Origin: Flavobacteriia bacterium
GTDB lineage: Bacteria > Bacteroidota > Bacteroidia > Flavobacteriales_D > Crocinitomicaceae
Reading direction: 5' to 3'
NCBI GenBank assembly: GCA_947450325.1
Contig: CANFUT010000006.1
Location: forward strand, 62,001 to 126,000
Length of the DNA stretch: 64,000 nucleotides
A program made the translations under genes and the position numbers. Shown here piece by piece: positions 8,078-16,693 of this stretch (positions are counted from its first letter, which is position 1; each line of letters starts with the position of its first letter). The notes beneath the pieces were generated by a model. That model was not told the origin of the DNA. It saw only the letters and a list, made by a program, of their open reading frames with translations, and searched no databases.

Positions 8078-9319
8078 ATGGAAAACTCCAAGCGTTTACT
8101 CATTATCGGTTTCGTTTTTCCTGAGCCAGCTTCTTCTGCTGCTGGTTCGAGAATGCTGCAATTGATCGATTTGTTTAAAATGCAAGGATTCGAAATTACG
8201 TTTGCAAGTCCGGCATCAGAAAGTGAATTTGCTTTTGATTTAGATAAAATTGGAGTTCAAAAAGTTTCTATCGTTTTAAATGATGCTTCGTTTGATCATT
8301 TTGCTGTTGAACTAAACCCCAAAGTTGTTTTGTTTGATCGTTTTATGATGGAAGAACAATTTGGATGGCGCGTTTCAGAACATTGTCCCAATGCGATCAG
8401 AATTTTAGATACCGAAGATTTGCATTGTCTGCGTTTGGCTCGACAAAATGCTTGGAAATCAAAAGTTGAGTTTCAAACTGAAATGCTTTTTTCTGATGTT
8501 GCAAAAAGAGAAATTGCAAGTATTTTAAGATGCGATTTAACCTTGATGATTTCAGAATTCGAAATAGAATTGCTGCAAAATCATTTTAAAATTTCACATC
8601 AATTATTACATTATTTGCCACTTTTCGTTGATCAACAAACCTTGTTGGATTCTCAAAATCTTCCGAAATTTAACGAACGGGAAAATTTTATTTTCATTGG
8701 CAACTTTTTGCATGAGCCCAACTGGAATGCTGTTTTGTATTTGAAAGAATCGATTTGGCCAAAAATCAAAGAAAAATTACCAGAGGTAGAATTGCATATT
8801 TATGGCGCGTATTCATCCCAAAAAGTTTTGAATTTACACAATCAAACGCAAGGATTTATAGTCAAAAATAGGGCAGAAGATGTAAATGAAGTAATGAAAT
8901 CTGCCAAAGTTTGTCTCGCTCCATTGAGGTTTGGCGCAGGAATAAAAGGAAAACTTTTGGATGCAATGGTAACTGGAACGCCGAATGTTACAACAAAAAT
9001 TGGAGCTGAATCAATGTACGGAAATATCGCTTGGAGCGGATTTATTGCTGATCAAGTGGAAGATTTTGTAAGCGGTGCAGTGCAATTGTACACCAATGAA
9101 AAATACTGGTTAAAATCACAAACAAATGGATTTGAAATTTGTCAACAAAGATATTTAAAAGATAAATTTGAAACTCAATTTACATTGCTAATTAATGAAA
9201 TTCAAGAGGATATATTGAAGCGTCGACAATTCAATTTTATTGGAGAAATTTTGAAACATCACACAGTTTCTAGAACCAAGTATATGTCCAAATGGATTGA
9301 AGAAAAGAACAAGAAATAA
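8078..9319 (+). CDS. Glycosyltransferase, GT-B fold
   Basis: 413 residues with no signal peptide. The C-terminal half is a GT1/GT4-like domain: F-I-F-I-G-N-F-L-H-E-P-N-W-N-A-V (about residue 207), LPEVELHIYGAYSS, then the donor-site region F-G-A-G-I-K-G-K-L-L-D-A-M-V-T-G-T-P. The N-terminal half (IIGFVFPEPASSAAGSRM) is an acceptor-type Rossmann domain. It should transfer a sugar from an activated donor at the cytoplasmic membrane; donor and acceptor are unknown. It sits alone between a terminator and a convergent gene, so context gives no pathway. Confidence 0.8.
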   Translation: MENSKRLLIIGFVFPEPASSAAGSRMLQLIDLFKMQGFEITFASPASESEFAFDLDKIGVQKVSIVLNDASFDHFAVELNPKVVLFDRFMMEEQFGWRVSEHCPNAIRILDTEDLHCLRLARQNAWKSKVEFQTEMLFSDVAKREIASILRCDLTLMISEFEIELLQNHFKISHQLLHYLPLFVDQQTLLDSQNLPKFNERENFIFIGNFLHEPNWNAVLYLKESIWPKIKEKLPEVELHIYGAYSSQKVLNLHNQTQGFIVKNRAEDVNEVMKSAKVCLAPLRFGAGIKGKLLDAMVTGTPNVTTKIGAESMYGNIAWSGFIADQVEDFVSGAVQLYTNEKYWLKSQTNGFEICQQRYLKDKFETQFTLLINEIQEDILKRRQFNFIGEILKHHTVSRTKYMSKWIEEKNKK

Positions 9320-9326
9320 ATTGATA

Positions 9327-10463
9327 TTATAGTAATTTAGCAACATCTCTTCCAACAACATTCCCAATCGCAACGCCCATTCCGCCCATTCTGACTCCCA
9401 CTGCAATATTTGGTTTTACCAGTTCAATTATTGGCTTTTTAGTTTTGCCAACTCCCATGATTCCTGACCAAGCATACTCTATTTCAAAAGCTGTATTTGG
9501 TAAAATAATTTCCTTTAATAATTTTTCCAATTGATTCAATATGATGTCAGAATTTTTGATTTCAGTAGTTGTTTCTCCTTTAAAATCTAAATTTCTTCCC
9601 CCACCAAAAAGTACTCGATCATGAATATTTCTGAAATAATAATAGCCTTCTTGGTAATGAAAAGTACCTTTGAAAGGCAGATTTTCAATCTTTTTGGTAA
9701 TGATAACTTGTGCTCGGGCGGGTAAAATGTCGTCTTTTGGTAGAAATCTTTGCGCAAATCCATTCACACAAATCGCCACTTTGGAAGCGTAAAATTTCCC
9801 GATGTTTGAGTCAATTTCAACCTTGTTTTCCATTGAATGAAGTTCTAAAATATCAATCCCCGTCAACAAATGGATCTCATTCTCAGCCAACAACTGATTA
9901 AATTTCACCATCATTTTTCCGGTGTCAATCTGACCTTCCAATTTATTGTAAAAGCCTGATTGAATTCCATTAAAACCAAACTTTTCTTTTATATTTTTAT
10001 CTAAAGAATAAACATTTTGAACCCGAGTAATTGCTTCAATTTTTCCATTTAAATAAGGCAAAAGTTCTATGCATTTTTGCAAAGTTGCATTTTCGTCATT
10101 TCTAATTAAATCCCAAGAACCCAACCCTTGAAAATCCAAATTTGAGTCGCCAATCATTTCTCTCAAATATTGCAATCCTTCCCAACGATTTGAAACCGTT
10201 TCCCAAACTTCGTTTTCCGACATTTTTGACAAATCATCTATCAATTCTGTCACACTCCCAAAACAGGCAAATCCAGCGTTTTTGGTACTTGCTCCAGCAG
10301 GCAAAAAGTTTCTTTCAACGACCAAGATTTTAGCAGTTGGATATTGTTTTCTAAGATGTAGAGCGGTACTCGAACCAACAATTCCTGCTCCAATCACAAG
10401 AAAATCCAATTCCTCGAAATAGGTCTTTTTTTCCCAATAACTTAATTGTTCTAGTTTTAGCAT
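9327..10463 (-). CDS. FAD-dependent oxidoreductase (D-amino acid oxidase/glycine oxidase superfamily)
   Basis: 378 residues. The dinucleotide-binding motif is I-G-A-G-I-V-G-S-S (Gly25, Gly27, Gly30), followed by an acidic strand end (V-V-E-R-N) and G-A-S-T-K-N-A-G-F-A, as in DAO-family flavoproteins. The last 35 residues (YAWSGIMGVGKTKKPIIELV, then VGVRMGGMGVAIGNVVGRDV) form the second FAD contact. It probably oxidises a C-N bond of an amino acid or amine in the cytoplasm; the substrate cannot be read from sequence. It converges on the glycosyltransferase with a 7-base gap and no terminator hairpin between them. Confidence 0.88.
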   Translation of the reverse strand: MLKLEQLSYWEKKTYFEELDFLVIGAGIVGSSTALHLRKQYPTAKILVVERNFLPAGASTKNAGFACFGSVTELIDDLSKMSENEVWETVSNRWEGLQYLREMIGDSNLDFQGLGSWDLIRNDENATLQKCIELLPYLNGKIEAITRVQNVYSLDKNIKEKFGFNGIQSGFYNKLEGQIDTGKMMVKFNQLLAENEIHLLTGIDILELHSMENKVEIDSNIGKFYASKVAICVNGFAQRFLPKDDILPARAQVIITKKIENLPFKGTFHYQEGYYYFRNIHDRVLFGGGRNLDFKGETTTEIKNSDIILNQLEKLLKEIILPNTAFEIEYAWSGIMGVGKTKKPIIELVKPNIAVGVRMGGMGVAIGNVVGRDVAKLL

Positions 10464-10563
10464 CCTTTTTGGTGATTATTAGCGTCTTTTTTACGATATT
10501 TGTTCTGAATTTTTAATCAAAATTAAACGAATTCTGTAACAAGTTGTACAGCGTGACGTTTAG

Positions 10564-13500
10564 ATGCTAGATATGAAACGTTTTTTACTATTATTTCTCC
10601 TTATAAGTAGTTCTTTTTCTGTCATTTGTCAAGTTCAAGTTGATATTGATATAATGGCAAAAGATTTGAAATTGGGCAAAAAAGAAGCTGGTGTAACCGT
10701 TCGTGTTTACGAAGGCTCAAAAGTTGTTGCTTCAGGTGTTACAGCAGCTAGTGGTAAGGTTTTATTGAATGTTCCTTCAGAAAAGACTTATAAAGTCGAA
10801 ATTTCTAAAGCAGGAAAAGTAACCAGATTTGCAACGCTAAATACAGGTAAAATTGATGTTGAATTATTGCAAGGAGCTTCAAATCCTTTGATGTATTTTG
10901 AAGTAAACATGTTTGATGAAACGCCAAATGTCGACTATTCTTATATTAAAAATACCGCCATCACTGAGTTTTATTTTGATGGTAAAAATCCAAAATTGGC
11001 CTACAATGTAAATGCTTCCTCTAAAATGGAGAAAGAAGTTGACAAAGCAATTGCTGCAGCTCAAAATGCATCGGGTAATGTTGAAGCGCAATTTCAAGCA
11101 AAAATGCAAGAAGCTGAAGCTTTAGCTACTCAGAAAAAATATGCGGATGCAGCCAAGAAATTTGAACAAGCTTTGTTTTTCAAGCCAACAGATAAAGTTG
11201 CCAATAAGCGATTAGCAGACATGGATGCGTTGGTAAAAGCGGACAAAGTTACGCAATTGGATGGTCAAGCCTTGAACAGTGAATTTGATAATTTAGTTAA
11301 AGCTGCTGAGATTTTAAAAGGTCAGAAAAAATGGCAAGAAGCAATTGATAAATACGAAGAAGCGCTAGAAAAGAAAGATGATCAAGCAGTTAGCGATGAA
11401 ATCGATGACTTGATGGCGATTATCAAAAAAGAAAAGAAAGAAAAAGACAATGAAACAGCCTACACAAATGCAATGGCTGCAGCTGAAGGTTTGTTAAAAC
11501 AAAAAAGTTATCAAGCAGCGCTAGATCAATACGTTCTTGCTTTAAAAGCAAAGCCAGCAGATCCAATTGCAACTAAGAAAAAAGGTGAAGTTGAATCGCT
11601 TATTAACGCGTCAAAAGGAGAAGCAGAAAAGAAGAAAAATTACGAGTTAGCTGTTGCAGCTGGAGACGAATTATTTAAAGCTGAAAAATGGAATGATGCA
11701 AAAGCTAAGTATGACGAAGCATTGACCTTTCAACCTATTTCAACCTATGTTTCTGGTCAATTGAATACCATAAAAACTAAGTTGGATGAAATTGAAAAAG
11801 AGAAGCAAAAAGTTCAACAAATTGCTGGATTAATTGCAGAAGGAACTACTGCAATGAATGCAAACCAATGGGATTTAGCAAAATCTAAATTTGAGGCTGT
11901 TCAAAAAGTAGATGCACAAAATCCGACTGCGATTGAAAAATTAAAAATCATCAATGCAAAAATTGAAGAGAATAAACTCAATGCAGCTAATGATGCCGCT
12001 TTCAAGAAATTTGTTGAAGAAGGTGATGCCTTAGTGAAAACAGTAAAATATACTGAAGCTGTTGCAAAATATGAGGAAGCGATAAAATTGAAATCCGATG
12101 CTTCGGTAGATAAGAAGATTGCTGATGCAAAACTGGAAATTGAAAAAATCAAGAACCAAAAAGAGACCAAAGAAAAGTATGATTTGGCGATGAAAGATGG
12201 CGAGGTAGCTTTACTTGCAAATAAATTAGAGGATGCTAAAGTTAAATTCACTGAAGCAAAAAATCTAGATGATAAAGCGCAATTGCCAAAAGATAAATTG
12301 AAAATTGTCGAAGATAAGATTTTAGCTGAAGAAAATAAAAAAATGGCTTCTCAGAAATATACTGAAGCCATGGCAAGCGGAGAAAAATTATATGGTGAAG
12401 GAAAATTAGTAGAAGCAAGAGCTGAGTTTTTCAAAGCCAAAGATTTTGATAAAACACAAACTGCTCCCGACACAAAAATAAAATTGATTGATGATCAATT
12501 GAAAATAGATGCTGCGAACAAGGAAAAAACGGAAAAGTACACTGCTGCAATGAAAGCAGGTGATGAATTTAGAGGAACAGGGAAATTGACCGAAGCAATC
12601 GCAGAATATAAAAAGGCCAAAGTCATTGACGGTTCAAAACCTGAACCTGATTCTAAAATCAAAGAAGTGGAGGCTGAAATGTTGACACAAGCGGATGCAA
12701 AAGCCCAAAAAGAAAAAGCTGACAAGTTTAATGCTGCGATGAAAGCAGGCGATGATTTTAAGGTTACAGGAAAATATACTGAGGCAATCGCTGAATATAA
12801 AAAAGCGAAAGTGATTGATGGTTCAAAAACAGAGCCTGATACAAAAATCAAGGAAGTTGAAGCTGAAATTTTAACACAAGCTGATGCAAAAGCCCAAAAA
12901 GAAAAAGCTGACAAATTTGCTGCAACAATGAAAGCAGGAGATGAATTTAGAGGAACAGGAAAATTGACAGAAGCTATTGCTGAATACAACAAGGCAAAAT
13001 TAATTGATGGAACCCAAACTTCACCAGATACTAAAATCAAAGAAGTTGAGGCACAAATCTTAAGTGAAAAAGAAGCCAAAAGCAAAAAGGAAATCGCTGA
13101 CAAGTACAATGCTGCCATGAAAGCAGGAAGCGATTTCAAACTTGCAGGAAAGTTGACAGAAGCAAGAGCTGAATATGTTAAAGCGAAAGACATTGATGGA
13201 AGTCAATCTGAACCAGACAAGAAAATTTCAGAAATTGACAATGAATTAGGAACTCAAGCAACACTTGCAGAAAAGAAAAAGCAAATTGATGCTTTGATAA
13301 AAGAAGGGATAGATTTAGAAAGTAAAAATGAATTAGAAAATGCTAAATCTAAATATTCAGCTGTGCTTCAGATAGACGATAAGAATGCAGAAGCAATCAA
13401 AAAAGTGGCTGAATTGAATAAAAAGATAGAAGCTGAAAATTCACAAAAAGCAAAAGATAATCAATTTACAACCTTAAAATCCCAAGGATTGGAAGCTTTC

Positions 13501-16500
13501 AATAAAAGCAAGTGGGAAGAGTCAAAAGGTTTTTATACAGATGCAAAGAAAATAAAAACAGATCCTGAAATTGAACAGAAATTAAAAGACATCGAAGTCA
13601 AAATTGCTGAAGAAATTGCTTTGAAAAGTGCAGATGCGCAATACAATGATTTAATTTCCGAAGCTGGAAAATTGGAAGCTTCTAAAGATTACGACGGAGC
13701 AATCAAAAAATACAAAGAAGCTTCATTGAAAAAACAAAATGAAAAATTGCCAAAAGATAAAATCGAAGAAATTGAAGGACTAAAGAAAATCGCAGCAGCA
13801 CAAAAAATCATTGATGACAATTACAATGATAAAATGAAAAAAGGAAGCGATGCATTTGCTGCAGAAGATTATCCTCTAGCAATTAAATTCTTCAATGAAG
13901 CAAATGGAATCAAACCAACGGAAAAAGAACCTGTCGATAAAGCGGAACAAGCTAGGCTAAAATACGAGGCGCAAAACATTGATTTCAAAATCAAATATGA
14001 AAAAATGTTGGTAGCTGCTCAAAGTGCCATCGATGAAAAAAATTGGGATAAAGCAATAGATTTATATAACCGAGCTTTGGTGATCAAAAAAGACGATCCT
14101 CTTCCAAAATCAAAATTAGTTGAGATCGAAAACGCCAAAAAAGCGGAAGAAGAAAGTAAATTGGCACAAGCGCAAATTGATAAAAATTACAATATCAAGA
14201 TGAGTGAGGCAGAAGCTGCTGTTAAATTAAAAGAATTTGACAAGGCAATAAACCTATTCACAGAAGCCAAAAAACTGAAACCAGCAGAGACTTTGCCAGA
14301 CACGAGAATTTCAGATGTTAATAATTTGAAATCAAATATTTTGAATAGTGCTAAAATTGAAGAGGCATACAAAAAGGCGATTTTAAGTGGAGACGAAGCT
14401 GTAAGATTGAAAGAATATGACCGCGCAATTTCAGAGTACAACAATGCTTTGAATGCAAAACCAGGTGACAAAACAGCAGCAAGTAAAATTGACGAAGTAG
14501 AACAAATAATAGATAATCTTACAAATACTGCTAAGCAACAAAAACAGAAAGAAGAATTTAATGCATTGGTAAAGACGGCTGATAATTATTTCAAATCTTC
14601 AGATTGGGCGAATGCAAAAAGCACCTACAATGAAGCGCTATTATTGCAAAAAGATGCATACGTTTCAAGTCAAATTAAAAAGTGTGAGGCAAACGATAAA
14701 GCACACACTGAAATTGAAGCCAAATACAAAAAGGTAGTTGACGATGCAGATGATAATTTCAATAAAGGTGATTACATTAAAGCGAAAGAACTTTATACAA
14801 AAGCTTTAACGATCAAAAAAGATGACGAATATCCAAAACAAAAATTGGATCAAATTGAAGGGATTCTGAATCCGAAAATTGTTCAAACTGGAACTTTACC
14901 TGTTCTAGGAACCCCAAGTAATAATTCAGTTTTGGAAGGTGAAGCGCTTCTTGCCAAAGCGGATGCGCAAAGAAAAAATTTGGTTACCACCAAGATGAGT
15001 GAAGAAGTGAAATCTCAACAAGAATTGGTAACGTCTAGAACTGAAGACAGAAATGAAGTAAATCTGTCAATGACAACCGGAATTCAAGAAATTGAAAAAC
15101 AACGCACAATCAATGCTCCTTCTGATGATGAGAATCGTTTGAATATGGTAACTGACGTTTTTGAAAAATCAAAAAACCTTGAGAAAAAAGCAACTGTTGA
15201 AAACAACTATGAAAATGGAGAATTTGTTGATTTGCAAAGTAAAGTCCTAGCAGAAAAACAAACTGTAGATCAAAATTATATTGAAAAAGAAGATGTTTAC
15301 AACATAAATACAAGCACATTGAAAATCTCGACTTTGGCTTTGGATGATAAACTTAGAAAAGATGTAAATGATGTCTACAAGACAAATCTTTCTTCTCAAA
15401 TTGTTTTGAATGGTGCAGTAATAAAAGTTTCTGAGAATACATTCGATGATTTAGAAGCAAGAAAAGTTACCGAGGTTGATGTTCGAACAGCTCAAAGATC
15501 AATTAACAAAATTGAAGATGAACGATATGTAGTTGCTTTCGAAAAATCAAACGGTATCAGCAATGAAGTAATTAAACAAAACAGTATTAAAAACAAGAAC
15601 GACGAGGAAGATTCTAAAATTGCAGCAGCAAATAAAGAAGATTTGAAATTAGTTGAGAATAATATCTTAGACAAGGACTTTAAGACATTCAACAAAAATG
15701 TTCAATCAAATTATGAAACTGAAACGAAGCTAGACAATGAGCGAGTTGAGTTAAGCAATACAAATGTTCAAAGAGATGATAATCGCTTAGCAGATGTTGA
15801 AGCAATTGAAAAAGGAAACAGTGAATTGGCTGAAAAAAGCAGAAATGAATTTAATAACCTTTTTGTAAAATCTTTGAAAAATCAGGAAAGTCTTTCCAAC
15901 GAGAAAAAGGTGAAAGATGGTGAAGTTATCGTGTCGACTGAAAAACAACAAGTAGATTACAATGTGATTTCAAACGTTGATAAAAAACTGAGATTACAAG
16001 GTGATGAGGGTACAATTGGTGACGAAAAACAACGGCAAGATGCTACAGCTAAATTGTCTACTGAAATGGTAAATTCTACTGTTGCGAATGCGAAAAATGT
16101 AGAGAAACCAAATGAAAATAAAGAGATTTTAAATAAATCGGATGTAATAAGTAATGAGAAAGACAACGCTGAACAAGCTAAACAAGTCGAGAAAAATTAC
16201 AATGCCAGAAAAATCATTGATCAGATAGAAAGTAAAACGGTTAAATTCGATGAAGCCGCTGCAAATGAATTAGGTTCAGCTTACCCAGAGGGCGTTTCTC
16301 AAGAATCGTTTAATCAAAATGGTAACGATGGTTTATTGGTTGCAATTGTTACACGTAGAATTGTGGTTAATAACGGACATGGTAGCATTTACGTCAGAAA
16401 ACAAACTTTGACAGGAATAACGTACTCTAAAAATGGGGATCCTTCCACAGAGTATATTTGGCAGAAAGAAACCGCTGACGGTAAACTAAAAAAGAATTAT

Positions 16501-16503
16501 TAA
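10564..16503 (+). CDS. Giant exported repeat protein (1979 aa) with TPR-like helical repeats
   Basis: The N-terminal signal peptide may begin at the ATG at 10564 or the in-frame ATG at 10573. Residues about 25-110 resemble a carboxypeptidase-regulatory-like beta-sandwich (GVTVRVYEGSKVVASGVTA, then GKVLLNV). Residues about 170-1440 are some twenty helical repeats of roughly 45-63 residues carrying a recurring A-x-K-Y-x-E-A-x-x-x-K pattern, like divergent TPRs. Residues about 1450-1895 are polar and probably helical or disordered. The last 80 residues form a distinct module with V-V-N-N-G-H-G-S-I-Y-V-R. There is no catalytic motif, OmpA domain or T9SS signal. A periplasmic or envelope scaffold is the best inference; function is unknown. 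It is monocistronic with its own terminator. Confidence 0.9.
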   Translation: MLDMKRFLLLFLLISSSFSVICQVQVDIDIMAKDLKLGKKEAGVTVRVYEGSKVVASGVTAASGKVLLNVPSEKTYKVEISKAGKVTRFATLNTGKIDVELLQGASNPLMYFEVNMFDETPNVDYSYIKNTAITEFYFDGKNPKLAYNVNASSKMEKEVDKAIAAAQNASGNVEAQFQAKMQEAEALATQKKYADAAKKFEQALFFKPTDKVANKRLADMDALVKADKVTQLDGQALNSEFDNLVKAAEILKGQKKWQEAIDKYEEALEKKDDQAVSDEIDDLMAIIKKEKKEKDNETAYTNAMAAAEGLLKQKSYQAALDQYVLALKAKPADPIATKKKGEVESLINASKGEAEKKKNYELAVAAGDELFKAEKWNDAKAKYDEALTFQPISTYVSGQLNTIKTKLDEIEKEKQKVQQIAGLIAEGTTAMNANQWDLAKSKFEAVQKVDAQNPTAIEKLKIINAKIEENKLNAANDAAFKKFVEEGDALVKTVKYTEAVAKYEEAIKLKSDASVDKKIADAKLEIEKIKNQKETKEKYDLAMKDGEVALLANKLEDAKVKFTEAKNLDDKAQLPKDKLKIVEDKILAEENKKMASQKYTEAMASGEKLYGEGKLVEARAEFFKAKDFDKTQTAPDTKIKLIDDQLKIDAANKEKTEKYTAAMKAGDEFRGTGKLTEAIAEYKKAKVIDGSKPEPDSKIKEVEAEMLTQADAKAQKEKADKFNAAMKAGDDFKVTGKYTEAIAEYKKAKVIDGSKTEPDTKIKEVEAEILTQADAKAQKEKADKFAATMKAGDEFRGTGKLTEAIAEYNKAKLIDGTQTSPDTKIKEVEAQILSEKEAKSKKEIADKYNAAMKAGSDFKLAGKLTEARAEYVKAKDIDGSQSEPDKKISEIDNELGTQATLAEKKKQIDALIKEGIDLESKNELENAKSKYSAVLQIDDKNAEAIKKVAELNKKIEAENSQKAKDNQFTTLKSQGLEAFNKSKWEESKGFYTDAKKIKTDPEIEQKLKDIEVKIAEEIALKSADAQYNDLISEAGKLEASKDYDGAIKKYKEASLKKQNEKLPKDKIEEIEGLKKIAAAQKIIDDNYNDKMKKGSDAFAAEDYPLAIKFFNEANGIKPTEKEPVDKAEQARLKYEAQNIDFKIKYEKMLVAAQSAIDEKNWDKAIDLYNRALVIKKDDPLPKSKLVEIENAKKAEEESKLAQAQIDKNYNIKMSEAEAAVKLKEFDKAINLFTEAKKLKPAETLPDTRISDVNNLKSNILNSAKIEEAYKKAILSGDEAVRLKEYDRAISEYNNALNAKPGDKTAASKIDEVEQIIDNLTNTAKQQKQKEEFNALVKTADNYFKSSDWANAKSTYNEALLLQKDAYVSSQIKKCEANDKAHTEIEAKYKKVVDDADDNFNKGDYIKAKELYTKALTIKKDDEYPKQKLDQIEGILNPKIVQTGTLPVLGTPSNNSVLEGEALLAKADAQRKNLVTTKMSEEVKSQQELVTSRTEDRNEVNLSMTTGIQEIEKQRTINAPSDDENRLNMVTDVFEKSKNLEKKATVENNYENGEFVDLQSKVLAEKQTVDQNYIEKEDVYNINTSTLKISTLALDDKLRKDVNDVYKTNLSSQIVLNGAVIKVSENTFDDLEARKVTEVDVRTAQRSINKIEDERYVVAFEKSNGISNEVIKQNSIKNKNDEEDSKIAAANKEDLKLVENNILDKDFKTFNKNVQSNYETETKLDNERVELSNTNVQRDDNRLADVEAIEKGNSELAEKSRNEFNNLFVKSLKNQESLSNEKKVKDGEVIVSTEKQQVDYNVISNVDKKLRLQGDEGTIGDEKQRQDATAKLSTEMVNSTVANAKNVEKPNENKEILNKSDVISNEKDNAEQAKQVEKNYNARKIIDQIESKTVKFDEAAANELGSAYPEGVSQESFNQNGNDGLLVAIVTRRIVVNNGHGSIYVRKQTLTGITYSKNGDPSTEYIWQKETADGKLKKNY
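12175..13290 (+). repeat. Tandem repeats inside the giant protein gene
   Basis: Six successive units begin with a K-Y/F-x-x-A/T-M motif at 12175, 12355, 12535, 12724, 12913 and 13102. The first steps are 180 nt (60 codons); the last three are exactly 189 nt (63 codons). Units 3-6 share A-M/T-M-K-A-G-D-x-F, then G-K-L-T-E-A-I-A-E-Y and a D-T-K-I-K-E-V-E-A-like segment, and units 3-5 are the closest to each other, implying recent duplication. Unit boundaries are approximate. Confidence 0.88.
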
Positions 16504-16521
16504 GATTCAATAATCATTAAG

Positions 16522-16551
16522 AAAAAGGCAAAGTCAACTTTGCCTTTTTTT
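16522..16551 (+). terminator. Terminator after the giant repeat protein gene
   Basis: Perfect 12-pair stem (16522-16533 with 16538-16549), loop TCAA, followed by T's. Confidence 0.9.
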
Positions 16552-16611
16552 GTTTTCTGCAATTCTGTCAGTATTTTTAAAAAGGTATAAATATTGTGAA
16601 TAGCAAGGAAA

Positions 16612-16646
16612 TTGTTCCTGTTTAAAACTTGAAAACAGTACATTTG
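16612..16646 (+). promoter_or_regulatory. Possible promoter of the mutL operon
   Basis: TACATTTG at 16639-16646 matches TAnnTTTG. The nearest TTG (16612-16614) lies 24 nt upstream, slightly longer than the usual 17-23. The leader to the mutL ATG would be about 40 nt. Confidence 0.5.
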
Positions 16647-16693
16647 TAAAAGAACAATATTCTAAAGTCTGATTTGAAAATTTTTAAGTTAAA

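Noticed and set aside
12495-13193. A 232-codon open frame on the minus strand across the tandem repeats
   Set aside because: It is a mirror of the repeated plus-strand codons (the repeat keeps the antisense frame open) and has no independent start context, promoter or recognisable domain.
12175-13290. Regular repeats that could be mistaken for a CRISPR array
   Set aside because: The period is 180/189 nt in phase with codons of an expressed frame, units are adjacent without unique spacers, and no cas gene is near.
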